A stretch of 64,000 bases of DNA, taken from the NCBI GenBank assembly GCA_025998675.1, contig AP024673.1, forward strand, positions 2,612,562 to 2,676,561, written 5' to 3'. How positions within the stretch are numbered: position 1 is the stretch's first letter; each line of letters begins with the position of its first letter. Positions 8,469-15,999 of the stretch are shown here, piece by piece. The DNA is from Fimbriimonadales bacterium (GTDB taxonomy: Bacteria; Armatimonadota; Fimbriimonadia; Fimbriimonadales; GBS-DC). The translations under genes and the position numbers were made by a program. Below the pieces are notes generated by a model. It had not been told where the DNA came from, made no database searches, and saw only the letters and a list, made by a program, of their open reading frames with translations.

Positions 8469-8499
8469 ATTGCCTGCAGAAACGGAGGCAACCAACTGT

Positions 8500-10233
8500 A
8501 TGCGAGCGTCGCACTACTTTATGCCGACTTTACGCGAGGCGCCTGCGGAGGCGGAGCTGCCCAGCCACCGCCTGCTGCTGCGCGGCGGCTTCATTCGCAA
8601 GGTCGCCGCAGGCGTCTACACCTACCTGCCCCTCGGCTGGCGAGTCATCCGCAAAGTTGAACAGATTGTACGCGAGGAGACCGACCGAATCGGCGGCGTC
8701 GAGCTGTTTATGCCTGCCCTCGTGCCTCAGGAGCTGCTCGATGAGACAGGGCGCAGCGGGCTGGACATCCTGTTTCGCCTGAAAGACCGCCACCAGCGCC
8801 CCTTCACGCTGGGGTTCACGCACGAGGAGATTATCACCGACATCGTGCGCCACACGGTCAGCTCCTACCGCCAGATGCCGCTGCTGCTGTACCAGATTCA
8901 GACCAAGTTCCGCGACGAGCCGCGCCCGCGCGGAGGCGTGATTCGCGCACGCGAGTTCATTATGTACGACGCCTACAGTTTCGATACCGACGCCGACGCG
9001 CTGGAGACGATGTATCAGAAGCTGCGTGTGGCGTATGTGCGTATGTTCCAGCGCATGGGGCTGCCCACGCTGATTGTGGACGCCGAGGCGGGCGCGATTG
9101 GCGGCGGGAGCAACGAGGAGTTTATGATTATCGCCCCTGGCGGCGAGGACCGCGTGCTGCAGTGCGACAGAAGCGGCTACGCGGCGAACGCCGAGCGGTG
9201 TGAGCTGCCCGATCCGCAGCTCACACCGCCGCCGATTGAGGGCGTACCCCCCGCCGAGCAGGTCGCCACCCCAAACGCACGCACCGTCGAAGAGGTCTGC
9301 GCGTTCCTCAACACGACGCCCGACCGACTGGTGAAGACGCTGCTGATGCGCGTGGACGGCAAGCCCGTGGCGGCGCTGGTGCGCGGCGACCGCGAGCTGA
9401 ACCCCTACAAACTCATGCACGCGCTGGGCGGCGAAAGCGTCGAGATGCTCGACGCCGAGACCATCCAGCAGTTGACAGGCGCGCCTGTGGGCTTCGCGGG
9501 ACCCGTCGGACTGCCCCCCGACCTGCCCGTGTACGCCGACTACGAGATACGCGGGCTGCAGGATTTCATCACGGGCGCGAACGCGGCGGACGCGCACCTG
9601 ATTCATGTGTGCTGGGGGCGCGACTTCCCAGAACCCCTCTGGGCAGACCTGCGCGTGGCGCAGGCGGGCGACCCCTCGCCGCGCCATCCCGAAGGCGTGC
9701 TGCGCGAGGTGCGCGGCATCGAAGTCGGGCACATCTTCCAGCTCGGCGTCAAATACAGTCAGGCGATGGGCGCGCTGTTCACCGACGCCGCAGGCAACCA
9801 GAAGCCGATTATCATGGGCTGCTACGGGCTGGGCGTGAGCCGATGCCTGGCGGCAATTGTGGAGGCGCACCACGACGAGGACGGCATCCGATTCCCCATC
9901 ACCGTCGCGCCGTTCGAGGCGATTCTGATCCTGGTCAACCCCGAAGACCATGACCAGCGCGCCGCCGCCGAGCAGTTGTATGAGGCGCTGCAGGCGCACG
10001 GCGTGGAAGTGCTGTACGACGACCGCGACGAGCGCAGCGGCGTCAAGTTCAAAGACGCCGACCTGATCGGCGTTCCCATTCAGGTGGTGGTCGGGCGCAC
10101 GGTCAAAGACGGTCAGGTGGAGGTGCGACTGCGGGCGGACAAGACGCCCGAAAAGCTGCCGCTGACGGATGCAGCGGCGCAGATTGCCGCGCGCGTGCGC
10201 GCCCTCAAAGCGGCGTACCAGCCGAGTAATTAA
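8500..10233 (+). CDS. proS: Prolyl-tRNA synthetase
   Basis: 577 residues from the ATG at 8500 (MRASHYFMPTLREAPAEAE), which has GGAGG 11 nt upstream. Class II aminoacyl-tRNA synthetase that charges tRNA-Pro in the cytoplasm. Visible motifs: VAAGVYTYLPLGWRVIRKVEQIVREE (motif 1 region), QTKFRDEPRPRGGVIRAREFIMYDAYSF (motif 2) and IIMGCYGLGVSRCLAAIVE (motif 3). The ~180-residue insert between motifs 2 and 3, with TPDRLVKTLLM and NPYKLMHALGG, is the editing domain of the long bacterial ProRS form. The C-terminal anticodon-binding domain ends with the usual VVVGRTVKDGQVEVRLR. Length and motifs are normal. Confidence 0.97.
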   Translation: MRASHYFMPTLREAPAEAELPSHRLLLRGGFIRKVAAGVYTYLPLGWRVIRKVEQIVREETDRIGGVELFMPALVPQELLDETGRSGLDILFRLKDRHQRPFTLGFTHEEIITDIVRHTVSSYRQMPLLLYQIQTKFRDEPRPRGGVIRAREFIMYDAYSFDTDADALETMYQKLRVAYVRMFQRMGLPTLIVDAEAGAIGGGSNEEFMIIAPGGEDRVLQCDRSGYAANAERCELPDPQLTPPPIEGVPPAEQVATPNARTVEEVCAFLNTTPDRLVKTLLMRVDGKPVAALVRGDRELNPYKLMHALGGESVEMLDAETIQQLTGAPVGFAGPVGLPPDLPVYADYEIRGLQDFITGANAADAHLIHVCWGRDFPEPLWADLRVAQAGDPSPRHPEGVLREVRGIEVGHIFQLGVKYSQAMGALFTDAAGNQKPIIMGCYGLGVSRCLAAIVEAHHDEDGIRFPITVAPFEAILILVNPEDHDQRAAAEQLYEALQAHGVEVLYDDRDERSGVKFKDADLIGVPIQVVVGRTVKDGQVEVRLRADKTPEKLPLTDAAAQIAARVRALKAAYQPSN

Positions 10234-10241
10234 ATAAATAA

Positions 10242-10937
10242 ATGTGTGGACGCTACGCGCTGTATGCGGACGGCGAGCAACTGGCGTGGCGGTTCGGGCT
10301 GCCGGCGCCCCATCCCGCGCCGCCGCGCTACAATATCGCGCCGAGCCAGCCCCTGCTCGCCCTGCGCTCCAACCCCAACACGCGCCAGCGCGAATGGACG
10401 CACCTGCTGTGGGGGCTTGTGCCTCGCTGGGCGAAAGACCCCGCCATCGGCAACCGCATGATTAACGCCCGCGCGGAGACGCTGCAGGAGAAGCCCGCCT
10501 TCCGCGACGCCTATCGGTATCGGCGGTGCATCATCCCCGCGAACGGCTTCTACGAGTGGCAGAAAGTGGGCAGCCAGAAGCGCCCCTACTTCGTGCGCGC
10601 CCGCGACGACCTGCCGATGGGGCTGGCAGGGCTATGGGCAGTGTGGCACGGCGCGGACGGCGCGGAGCTGCACACCTGCACAATCATCACCACCGACGCC
10701 AATGGCACGGTGCGCCCGCTGCACGATCGGATGGCGGTCATCCTGCCACCCGACGCCTATGCCGTGTGGTTGGACCCCGCCGCCCCACCGGCGACGCTGC
10801 AGGAGTTGCTGCGCCCTGCGCCCGACGACTGGCTGATTGCCTATCCCGTCAGCCCGCGCGTCAACAGCCCCAGCAACGACGACCCCCGCCTGATTGAGCC
10901 CGCAGACGCGCCGCCGCAGGGCAGTTTGGATTTGTAG
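10242..10937 (+). CDS. SOS response-associated peptidase family protein (HMCES/YedK)
   Basis: 231 residues beginning MCGRYALY. In this SRAP family the initiator Met is removed and Cys2 forms a stable crosslink with abasic sites in single-stranded DNA, protecting them during replication. The other conserved residues are present: YNIAPSQP, NARAETLQEKPAFRDA, GFYEW (Glu) and PLHDRMAVIL (His). It begins 8 nt after proS, in an AT-rich gap (TAAATAAATAAATG) with no Shine-Dalgarno sequence, so translation may depend on coupling to proS. The start is certain because Cys2 must be next to the Met. No SOS box is recognisable. Confidence 0.93.
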   Translation: MCGRYALYADGEQLAWRFGLPAPHPAPPRYNIAPSQPLLALRSNPNTRQREWTHLLWGLVPRWAKDPAIGNRMINARAETLQEKPAFRDAYRYRRCIIPANGFYEWQKVGSQKRPYFVRARDDLPMGLAGLWAVWHGADGAELHTCTIITTDANGTVRPLHDRMAVILPPDAYAVWLDPAAPPATLQELLRPAPDDWLIAYPVSPRVNSPSNDDPRLIEPADAPPQGSLDL

Positions 10938-10955
10938 GCTTTTGCAGGGAAGAAG

Positions 10956-10971
10956 TTTTACCCCAGTAAAA
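10956..10971. other. Inverted repeat TTTTAC-N4-GTAAAA upstream of repeat protein C
   Basis: A 6-bp perfect inverted repeat with a 4-nt centre in the 129-nt gap before the third repeat-protein gene, about 70 nt upstream of the -10 box. It could be an operator or the end of the preceding transcript; nothing else supports either. Confidence 0.3.
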
Positions 10972-11040
10972 TTACCAGATTAACACGCCAAACCTACAAA
11001 AATGTTGATTTGGTTAAGAATCTCCGAAGCCCATTCGGTG

Positions 11041-11046
11041 TATAAT
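11041..11046 (+). promoter_or_regulatory. Predicted -10 box of repeat protein C (TGTATAAT)
   Basis: TATAAT preceded directly by TG, 20 nt before the chosen ATG. The sequence at -35 is weak. Confidence 0.6.
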
Positions 11047-11066
11047 GGCGAGTGCGGAGAACTACC

Positions 11067-12998
11067 ATGCTCAAACGATGGCTTACACTCACGAGCGTGC
11101 TGACGACCCTGATGCTGGGCGCCGCCCAGCCGTTTACCTACCAGGGGTTCCTGCGCGTGAGCGGCAACCCCGCGAATGGCGCGTACGACTTTCGCTTCCG
11201 ACTGTACGACGCCGCTTCAGGCGGAGCACAGGTCGGCACAGACCAGTTTGCCAACGACCTGACCGTGCAAAATGGCTTGTTCACGACGGCGATAGACTTC
11301 GGTGCGTCGGTGTGGACGGGCGCGGACCGGTATCTGGAGATTGCGGTGCGTCCGGGCAGCAGCACGGGCGGCTATCAGGAGCTTGCGCCGCGTGTGAAGA
11401 TTAATCCGACGCCCTATGCGATTCGCGCGGCGACGGCGAACCCGATTGGCGCGGCGGGGGGCGATTTGAGTGGGAGCTACCCGAACCCGACGGTGGCGGG
11501 GTTGCAGGGGCGCGCGGTGTCGTCGTCGGCGCCCAGCAGCGGACAGGTGCTGAAGTGGAACGGCAGCGTGTGGGCGCCTGCGAACGACGACATCGGGACG
11601 AGCCTCTGGCAGGCGTCGGGGAGCGACATTTTCTACAACGCAGGGAATGTGGGGATTGGAACCAGCAATCCTCTTTATCGTCTGCATGTGGAAACGAATA
11701 CGGGCGACCGTGCCATCTATGGGTTTCATACCGCGACCAGCGGTACGACCTATGGCGTGTTTGGACGAAGCGCCAGCGCCGCTGGCATCGGCGTGTACGG
11801 CGTGACATCTGGGACCAGCGGCGCGACCTACGGCGTGATGGGGCTAAGCGCCAGCACTTCGGGCACGGGCGCGCGCGGCTTGGCAACTGCGACCAGCGGC
11901 GCGACCTACGGCGTGTATGGGGAAAGCCGCAGTACCTCTGGCAGGGGCGTGTACGGCGTGGCAACCGCGACCAGCGGCGCGACCTACGGCGTGTATGGGG
12001 AAAGCGACAGCTCCAATGGCACGGGCGTGTATGGCGAGGTAACCGCCACCACAGGAACGACCTATGGCGTGATGGGGCTAAGCGCCAGCACCGCAGGCAT
12101 GGGCGTGTACGGCGTGGCAACCGCGACCAGCGGCGCGACTGAGGGCGTGATGGGGCTAAGCGCCAGCACCGCAGGCAGGGGCGTGTACGGCAGGGCAGAT
12201 GCGACCAGCGGCTTCACCTACGGCGTGTATGGGCGAAGCGCCAGCCCCGATGGCACGGGTGTGCGCGGCTTGGCAACCGCCACCAGCGGCTTCACCTACG
12301 GCGTGATTGGGTCAAGCACCAGCCCCGATGGCAGGGGCGTGTATGGCGAGGTAACCGCGACCAGCGGCGTGACCTTCGGCGTGTTAGGGCGAAGTTTCAG
12401 TACCACTGGCAGGGGCGTGTACGGCAGGGCAGATGCGACCAGTGGCGCGACCTACGGCGTGTTCGGGGAAAGCTTCAGTACCACTGGTTACGGCGTCTAC
12501 TCGGCTGGACGCTTCGGCGCCTCAGGCACGAAGGCGTTCCAGATTGACCACCCGCTCCAACCCGAAACGCACTTCCTGAACCACTTCTGCACGGAGGCGC
12601 CCGAACCGCTGAACGCCTACAGCGGCGTGGTCGTGCTGGATGCGCGCGGCGAAGCGTGGGTGCAGCTGCCCGACTACTTCGAAGCCATCAATCGCGACCC
12701 GCGCTACACGCTGACCCCCATCGGCGCGGCGATGCCGAACCTGCACATCGCCGTGAAAATCCAGAACAACCGCTTCAAAATCGCGGGCGGCGCGCCCGGC
12801 AAGGAGGTCAGCTGGCGCGTGGAAGCCGTCCGCAACGACCGCTGGGTGCAGCGCTACGGCTACCAGACCGAGCAGGAGAAGCCCGAACCCTATCAGGGCA
12901 AGTACCTGCATCCGGAGCTGTACGGGCAACCCAGAGAGCGCGGGATTTTCTATTCTCCCGACCCCCAACCCGCGTTGAACGAGACGGGCAAGCCGTAA
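11067..12998 (+). CDS. Secreted tail-fibre-like repeat protein, copy C
   Basis: 643 residues from the ATG at 11067 (GGAGA 7 nt upstream; the in-frame ATG at 11052 contains that ribosome site inside its own codons). Signal peptide MLKRWLTLTSVLTTLMLGAAQ. Residues ~20-125 form an N-terminal beta domain (PFTYQGFLRVSG ... DRYLEIAVRPG ... PRVKINPTPYAIRA) known from secreted proteins of several phyla. Then comes GDLSGSYPNPTVAGLQGR, a motif typical of fibre shafts, and GIGTSNPLYRLHVET. About ten 30-residue ATSGATYGVYG repeats follow, and the same ~160-residue C-terminal domain as copies A and B (GTKAFQIDHPL to the end). More distant from A and B than they are from each other, and on the opposite strand. 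Function unknown, probably extracellular. Confidence 0.8.
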   Translation: MLKRWLTLTSVLTTLMLGAAQPFTYQGFLRVSGNPANGAYDFRFRLYDAASGGAQVGTDQFANDLTVQNGLFTTAIDFGASVWTGADRYLEIAVRPGSSTGGYQELAPRVKINPTPYAIRAATANPIGAAGGDLSGSYPNPTVAGLQGRAVSSSAPSSGQVLKWNGSVWAPANDDIGTSLWQASGSDIFYNAGNVGIGTSNPLYRLHVETNTGDRAIYGFHTATSGTTYGVFGRSASAAGIGVYGVTSGTSGATYGVMGLSASTSGTGARGLATATSGATYGVYGESRSTSGRGVYGVATATSGATYGVYGESDSSNGTGVYGEVTATTGTTYGVMGLSASTAGMGVYGVATATSGATEGVMGLSASTAGRGVYGRADATSGFTYGVYGRSASPDGTGVRGLATATSGFTYGVIGSSTSPDGRGVYGEVTATSGVTFGVLGRSFSTTGRGVYGRADATSGATYGVFGESFSTTGYGVYSAGRFGASGTKAFQIDHPLQPETHFLNHFCTEAPEPLNAYSGVVVLDARGEAWVQLPDYFEAINRDPRYTLTPIGAAMPNLHIAVKIQNNRFKIAGGAPGKEVSWRVEAVRNDRWVQRYGYQTEQEKPEPYQGKYLHPELYGQPRERGIFYSPDPQPALNETGKP

Positions 12999-13188
12999 TA
13001 CCAATCGGCGGGTCATAGTTTGCAAAACGGCGACTTATGGAGTGCGGAAGCGGAGCTTCCGCGCGGCTGAAGCTCGCGCTTCAGCACTCCAGATCACGCG
13101 CGCGGACAGGGGAGTCGCTGAAAATTCACTGCGAAGACACCTATAATGCGGCGAACTGTTCCGGGCGTCTGTAAAGCAACCGATTGGG
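12999..13188. repeat. Intergenic region with a cruciform-like palindromic element (13039-13090)
   Basis: No gene seen. GGAGT (13039-13043) pairs with ACTCC (13086-13090), enclosing two hairpins: GGAAGC-GGA-GCTTCC (13046-13060) and GCTGAAGC-TCGC-GCTTCAGC (13066-13085). The result is a 52-nt three-way element of the kind found as dispersed intergenic repeats. It is preceded by a motif (ATACCAATCGGCGGGTCAT) that resembles intergenic sequence near 21591 and 48708. A second TATAAT at 13142-13147 may be an additional rpsO promoter. Confidence 0.6.
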
Positions 13189-13194
13189 TATAAT
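13189..13194 (+). promoter_or_regulatory. Predicted -10 box of rpsO-pnp (GGGTATAAT)
   Basis: TATAAT preceded by GGG. The predicted transcription start, about 7 nt downstream, coincides with the first base of the leader hairpin at 13201. No clear -35. Confidence 0.7.
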
Positions 13195-13200
13195 ACACTT

Positions 13201-13275
13201 TGCGCTCGTGGGGCGAAGGCTGTTTCACCAAGCCGCCCGGAGGCGGTTTCGTGAAGCGGCGTCGCCCAGAGCGCA
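13201..13275 (+). promoter_or_regulatory. rpsO leader hairpin, candidate S15 autoregulatory element
   Basis: Three nested helices in one stem: TGCGCTC (13201-13207) with GAGCGCA (13269-13275); GGGCGA (13211-13216) with TCGCCC (13262-13267); TTCACCAAGCCGCC (13224-13237) with GGCGGTTTCGTGAA (13242-13255), which pairs at 13 of 14 positions (one by G-U) around a CGGA loop. It lies between the -10 box and the S15 start, with the GGAGG site at 13291 outside the stem. In other bacteria S15 binds structured rpsO leaders to repress its own synthesis, and the rpsO-pnp leader is also cut by RNase III. The regulatory role here is inference. Confidence 0.65.
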
Positions 13276-13308
13276 TAGAAACCGAGTCAAGGAGGTACAG
13301 AGAACGCT

Positions 13309-13584
13309 ATGGCGCTCACGCCCGAACAGAAACAGGCGATTATCGACGAATACAAACGCCATGAGGGCGACACAGGCTCGCCCGAAGTGCAGATTGCGCT
13401 GCTGACCGCGCGCATCAACTATTTGACGGAACATCTCAAGACACACCGGAAGGATTATCACTCCCGCTACGGGCTTATCAAGCTGGTCGGACAGCGCCGC
13501 CAGCTGCTGAACTACCTCGCCAACGAGGACATTCAGCGCTACCGCACGCTGGTACAGAAGCTGGGCATCCGCTCGCAGCGGTAA
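13309..13584 (+). CDS. rpsO: 30S ribosomal protein S15
   Basis: 91 residues, the normal S15 size. [56 protein letters not shown] carries the family signature, including GDTGSPEVQ and the HxxDYHSRxGL segment that contacts the 16S rRNA three-way junction. GGAGG lies 14 nt upstream of the ATG. It is followed 18 nt later by pnp, the classical rpsO-pnp pair, and preceded by a long structured leader. Confidence 0.98.
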   Translation: MALTPEQKQAIIDEYKRHEGDTGSPEVQIALLTARINYLTEHLKTHRKDYHSRYGLIKLVGQRRQLLNYLANEDIQRYRTLVQKLGIRSQR

Positions 13585-13602
13585 AGAGGAGGATTTTGCA
13601 AC

Positions 13603-15897
13603 ATGCGAGAACCCATCGTTGTATCCGCCGAGATCGGCGGAGACCTACTGTCGCTGGAGACAGGCGTTTTAGCGAATCAGGCGAATGCCGCTGTGGTGGT
13701 GCGTTATGGCGAAAGCGTGGTGCTGGTCACGGCGACCATGAGCCAGAAAGCGCGCACCGAGATAGACTTCTTCCCCCTGATTGTGGACTTTGAAGAGCGC
13801 AAGTACGCCGTCGGGAAAATTCCGGGCGGATTCATCAAGCGCGGGGGACGCCCCTCGGACGAATCGATCGTGCAGGGACGCCTCGTAGACCGCTCCATCC
13901 GCCCGCTGTTCCCCAAGGGCATGCGCAACGAGGTGCAGGTGATTGTGCTGCCGATGTCGGTCGATTTCGACCATCCGCCCGCGGTGCTGGGCATCATCGG
14001 CGCATCCGCCGCGCTGACCATCTCCGACATCCCATGGAACGGACCGCTCGGCGCGGTGCGCATCGGTTATGTGAACGGCGATTTTGTCGTCAACCCCAAC
14101 AGCGAAATCAGTGAACTGTCGGAACTGGAGCTGGTGGTCTCCAGCCGCCCCGACCATGTGATGATGATCGAGGCGGACGCCAACGAGCTGCCCGAAGCGG
14201 TGATGCAGCAGGCGATTGAACTGGCGCACATGGAGAACCAGAAGGTGATTGCGCTGATTGAGGAGCTGCGCGCGCTGGTGGGCAAGCCGAAAGCCGAGAT
14301 TGCGCTCTACCTGGTGCCGTCCGAAATCAAGGAGGCGGTCAAGGCGTTCGCGGGCGAGTCGCTCAAAGAGGCGATTCAGAACCCCGACAAGCTCGCCCGT
14401 GAGGCGGGACTGAGCCAGCTCAAGGACGAAATCGTCGTGCAGATGAACACCCCGCCCGACCCCGAATCGCCCCCACCCTACGCCGGGCGCGAACTGGAAC
14501 TCAGCATGGCGGTGGATGAGGTCATCAAGGAGACCGTGCGCAAGTTGATTCTGGACGCGGGCAAGCGCCCTGACGGACGCGCGCCCAACGAAATCCGCGA
14601 GATTAGCTGCGCGGTCGGACTGCTGCCCCGCACGCATGGCAGCGGGCTGTTCCAGCGCGGGCAGACGCAGGTGCTGACGACCTGTACGCTCGGCGCGCTG
14701 CAAGAGGCGCAAATCCTCGACGCGCTCAGCGAGGAAGAGAGCAAGCGCTACATGCACTTCTACAACTTCCCGCCGTTCAGCGTCGGCGAAGTGCGTCCCC
14801 TGCGCGGCGCGGGCAGGCGCGAGGTCGGACACGGCATGCTCGCCGAACGCGCCCTCGAACGCATGATCCCGCCCGAAGAGGAGTTCCCCTACGCCATCCT
14901 GCTCTACTCGGAGGTGCTGGAATCGAACGGCTCGACTTCGATGGCAAGCACCTGCGGCAGCACGCTTGCGCTGATGGACGCGGGTGTGCCCATCAAGGCG
15001 CCGGTGGCGGGCATCGCGACCGGGCTGGTGTACGAAGGCGACGACCGCTACGCCATCCTGACCGACATTCAGGGCATGGAGGACGCCTGCGGCGATATGG
15101 ACTTCAAGGTCGCGGGCACGGAGAACGGCGTCACCGCCATCCAGCTCGACCTGAAGATTCCGGGCTTGCCGATGCCGATTATCGAGGAGACGCTGGCGCG
15201 CGCCCGCGAGTCGCGCCTGTTCATCCTGCAGAAGATGCTGGAAGTGATTCCCGCGCCGCGTCCCGAAGTGTCGCCGCGCGCGCCGCGCATCTTCGTGATG
15301 GAGATTAACCCCGACAAAATCGGCGAGGTCATCGGACCGGGCGGCAAGACGGTCAAGAAGATTACCGCCGAGACGGGCGCGCAGATTCAGATCGAGCAGA
15401 CGGGCAAAATCTACATCGCCGCGCCCGACGGCGAGTCGGGCGAGCGGGCGCGCCAGATGATTGAGGCGCTGACCAAAGAGGTCGCCGTCGGCGAGGTCTA
15501 CACGGGGCGCGTGACGCGGCTGATGTCGCGCGGCGCGTTCGTGGAGGTGCTGCCCGGCAAAGAGGGGCTGGTGGACCTGCGCGATTTGACCGATAAGCGC
15601 GTGAACCGTCCCGACGAGGTGGTCAAGGTGGGCGACACCTTGCGCGTGCGCGTCAAGGAGATTGACCACATGGGGCGCATCAACCTGACCACGCGCGGGC
15701 TGGAGCAACCCGCCGAGTTCGGCGCGGTGAGCGCCGTGGCGTCGCCTGTGAGCAGCGGCGCGCCGCGCGGCGACCGACGCCCCGCGCCCCCACGCGGCGA
15801 CCGCCGACCCGATCGCCCGCAACGCCCCGAACGCGCGGAAAAACCCGAACCCGCCGAAGAAGACATCCCCAAACCGCAGTTCCGCCCGAAGCGATAG
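13603..15897 (+). CDS. pnp: Polyribonucleotide nucleotidyltransferase (PNPase)
   Basis: 764 residues. Phosphorolytic 3'-5' exoribonuclease of RNA decay; forms a trimeric ring, often within a degradosome. Two RNase PH domains are visible (GKIPGGFIKRGGRPSDESIVQGRLVDRSIRPLF near residue 70; the catalytic second domain with RTHGSGLFQRGQTQVL, FYNFPPFSVGE, RREVGHGMLAERALE and STSMASTCGSTLALMDAGVP), then a KH domain (INPDKIGEVIGPGGKTVKKI) and an S1 domain (GEVYTGRVTRLMSRGAFVEVLPGKEGLV). The tail of ~60 residues is Pro/Arg-rich (RGDRRPAPPRGDRR) and probably disordered, possibly a binding site for RNA or other degradosome proteins. GAGGA precedes the ATG. Confidence 0.98.
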   Translation: MREPIVVSAEIGGDLLSLETGVLANQANAAVVVRYGESVVLVTATMSQKARTEIDFFPLIVDFEERKYAVGKIPGGFIKRGGRPSDESIVQGRLVDRSIRPLFPKGMRNEVQVIVLPMSVDFDHPPAVLGIIGASAALTISDIPWNGPLGAVRIGYVNGDFVVNPNSEISELSELELVVSSRPDHVMMIEADANELPEAVMQQAIELAHMENQKVIALIEELRALVGKPKAEIALYLVPSEIKEAVKAFAGESLKEAIQNPDKLAREAGLSQLKDEIVVQMNTPPDPESPPPYAGRELELSMAVDEVIKETVRKLILDAGKRPDGRAPNEIREISCAVGLLPRTHGSGLFQRGQTQVLTTCTLGALQEAQILDALSEEESKRYMHFYNFPPFSVGEVRPLRGAGRREVGHGMLAERALERMIPPEEEFPYAILLYSEVLESNGSTSMASTCGSTLALMDAGVPIKAPVAGIATGLVYEGDDRYAILTDIQGMEDACGDMDFKVAGTENGVTAIQLDLKIPGLPMPIIEETLARARESRLFILQKMLEVIPAPRPEVSPRAPRIFVMEINPDKIGEVIGPGGKTVKKITAETGAQIQIEQTGKIYIAAPDGESGERARQMIEALTKEVAVGEVYTGRVTRLMSRGAFVEVLPGKEGLVDLRDLTDKRVNRPDEVVKVGDTLRVRVKEIDHMGRINLTTRGLEQPAEFGAVSAVASPVSSGAPRGDRRPAPPRGDRRPDRPQRPERAEKPEPAEEDIPKPQFRPKR

Positions 15898-15910
15898 GCT
15901 GTTCTCCTGT

Positions 15911-15934
15911 AGGGGCGTACGGCTGTGCGCCCCT
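15911..15934 (+). terminator. Hairpin after pnp
   Basis: AGGGGCG (15911-15917) pairs with CGCCCCT (15928-15934), followed by GCGGTTTTGT. A weak T run makes it a plausible terminator of the rpsO-pnp transcript. Confidence 0.5.
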
Positions 15935-15999
15935 GCGGTTTTGTCCCTGCAGGAGTCGCATCGAGCCTCCCGAACGATTCACAGCAGAGGAGGTACACG

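Noticed and set aside
11735-12500. Regular GGCGTGTATGG repeats as a CRISPR-like array
   Set aside because: The repeats are in frame, vary by codon, and encode the 30-residue protein repeat; there are no spacers or cas genes.
13669-15822. 717-codon open frame antisense to pnp
   Set aside because: It mirrors the third-position GC bias of pnp, has no family motifs and is full of His/Arg/Leu runs; pnp itself is certain.
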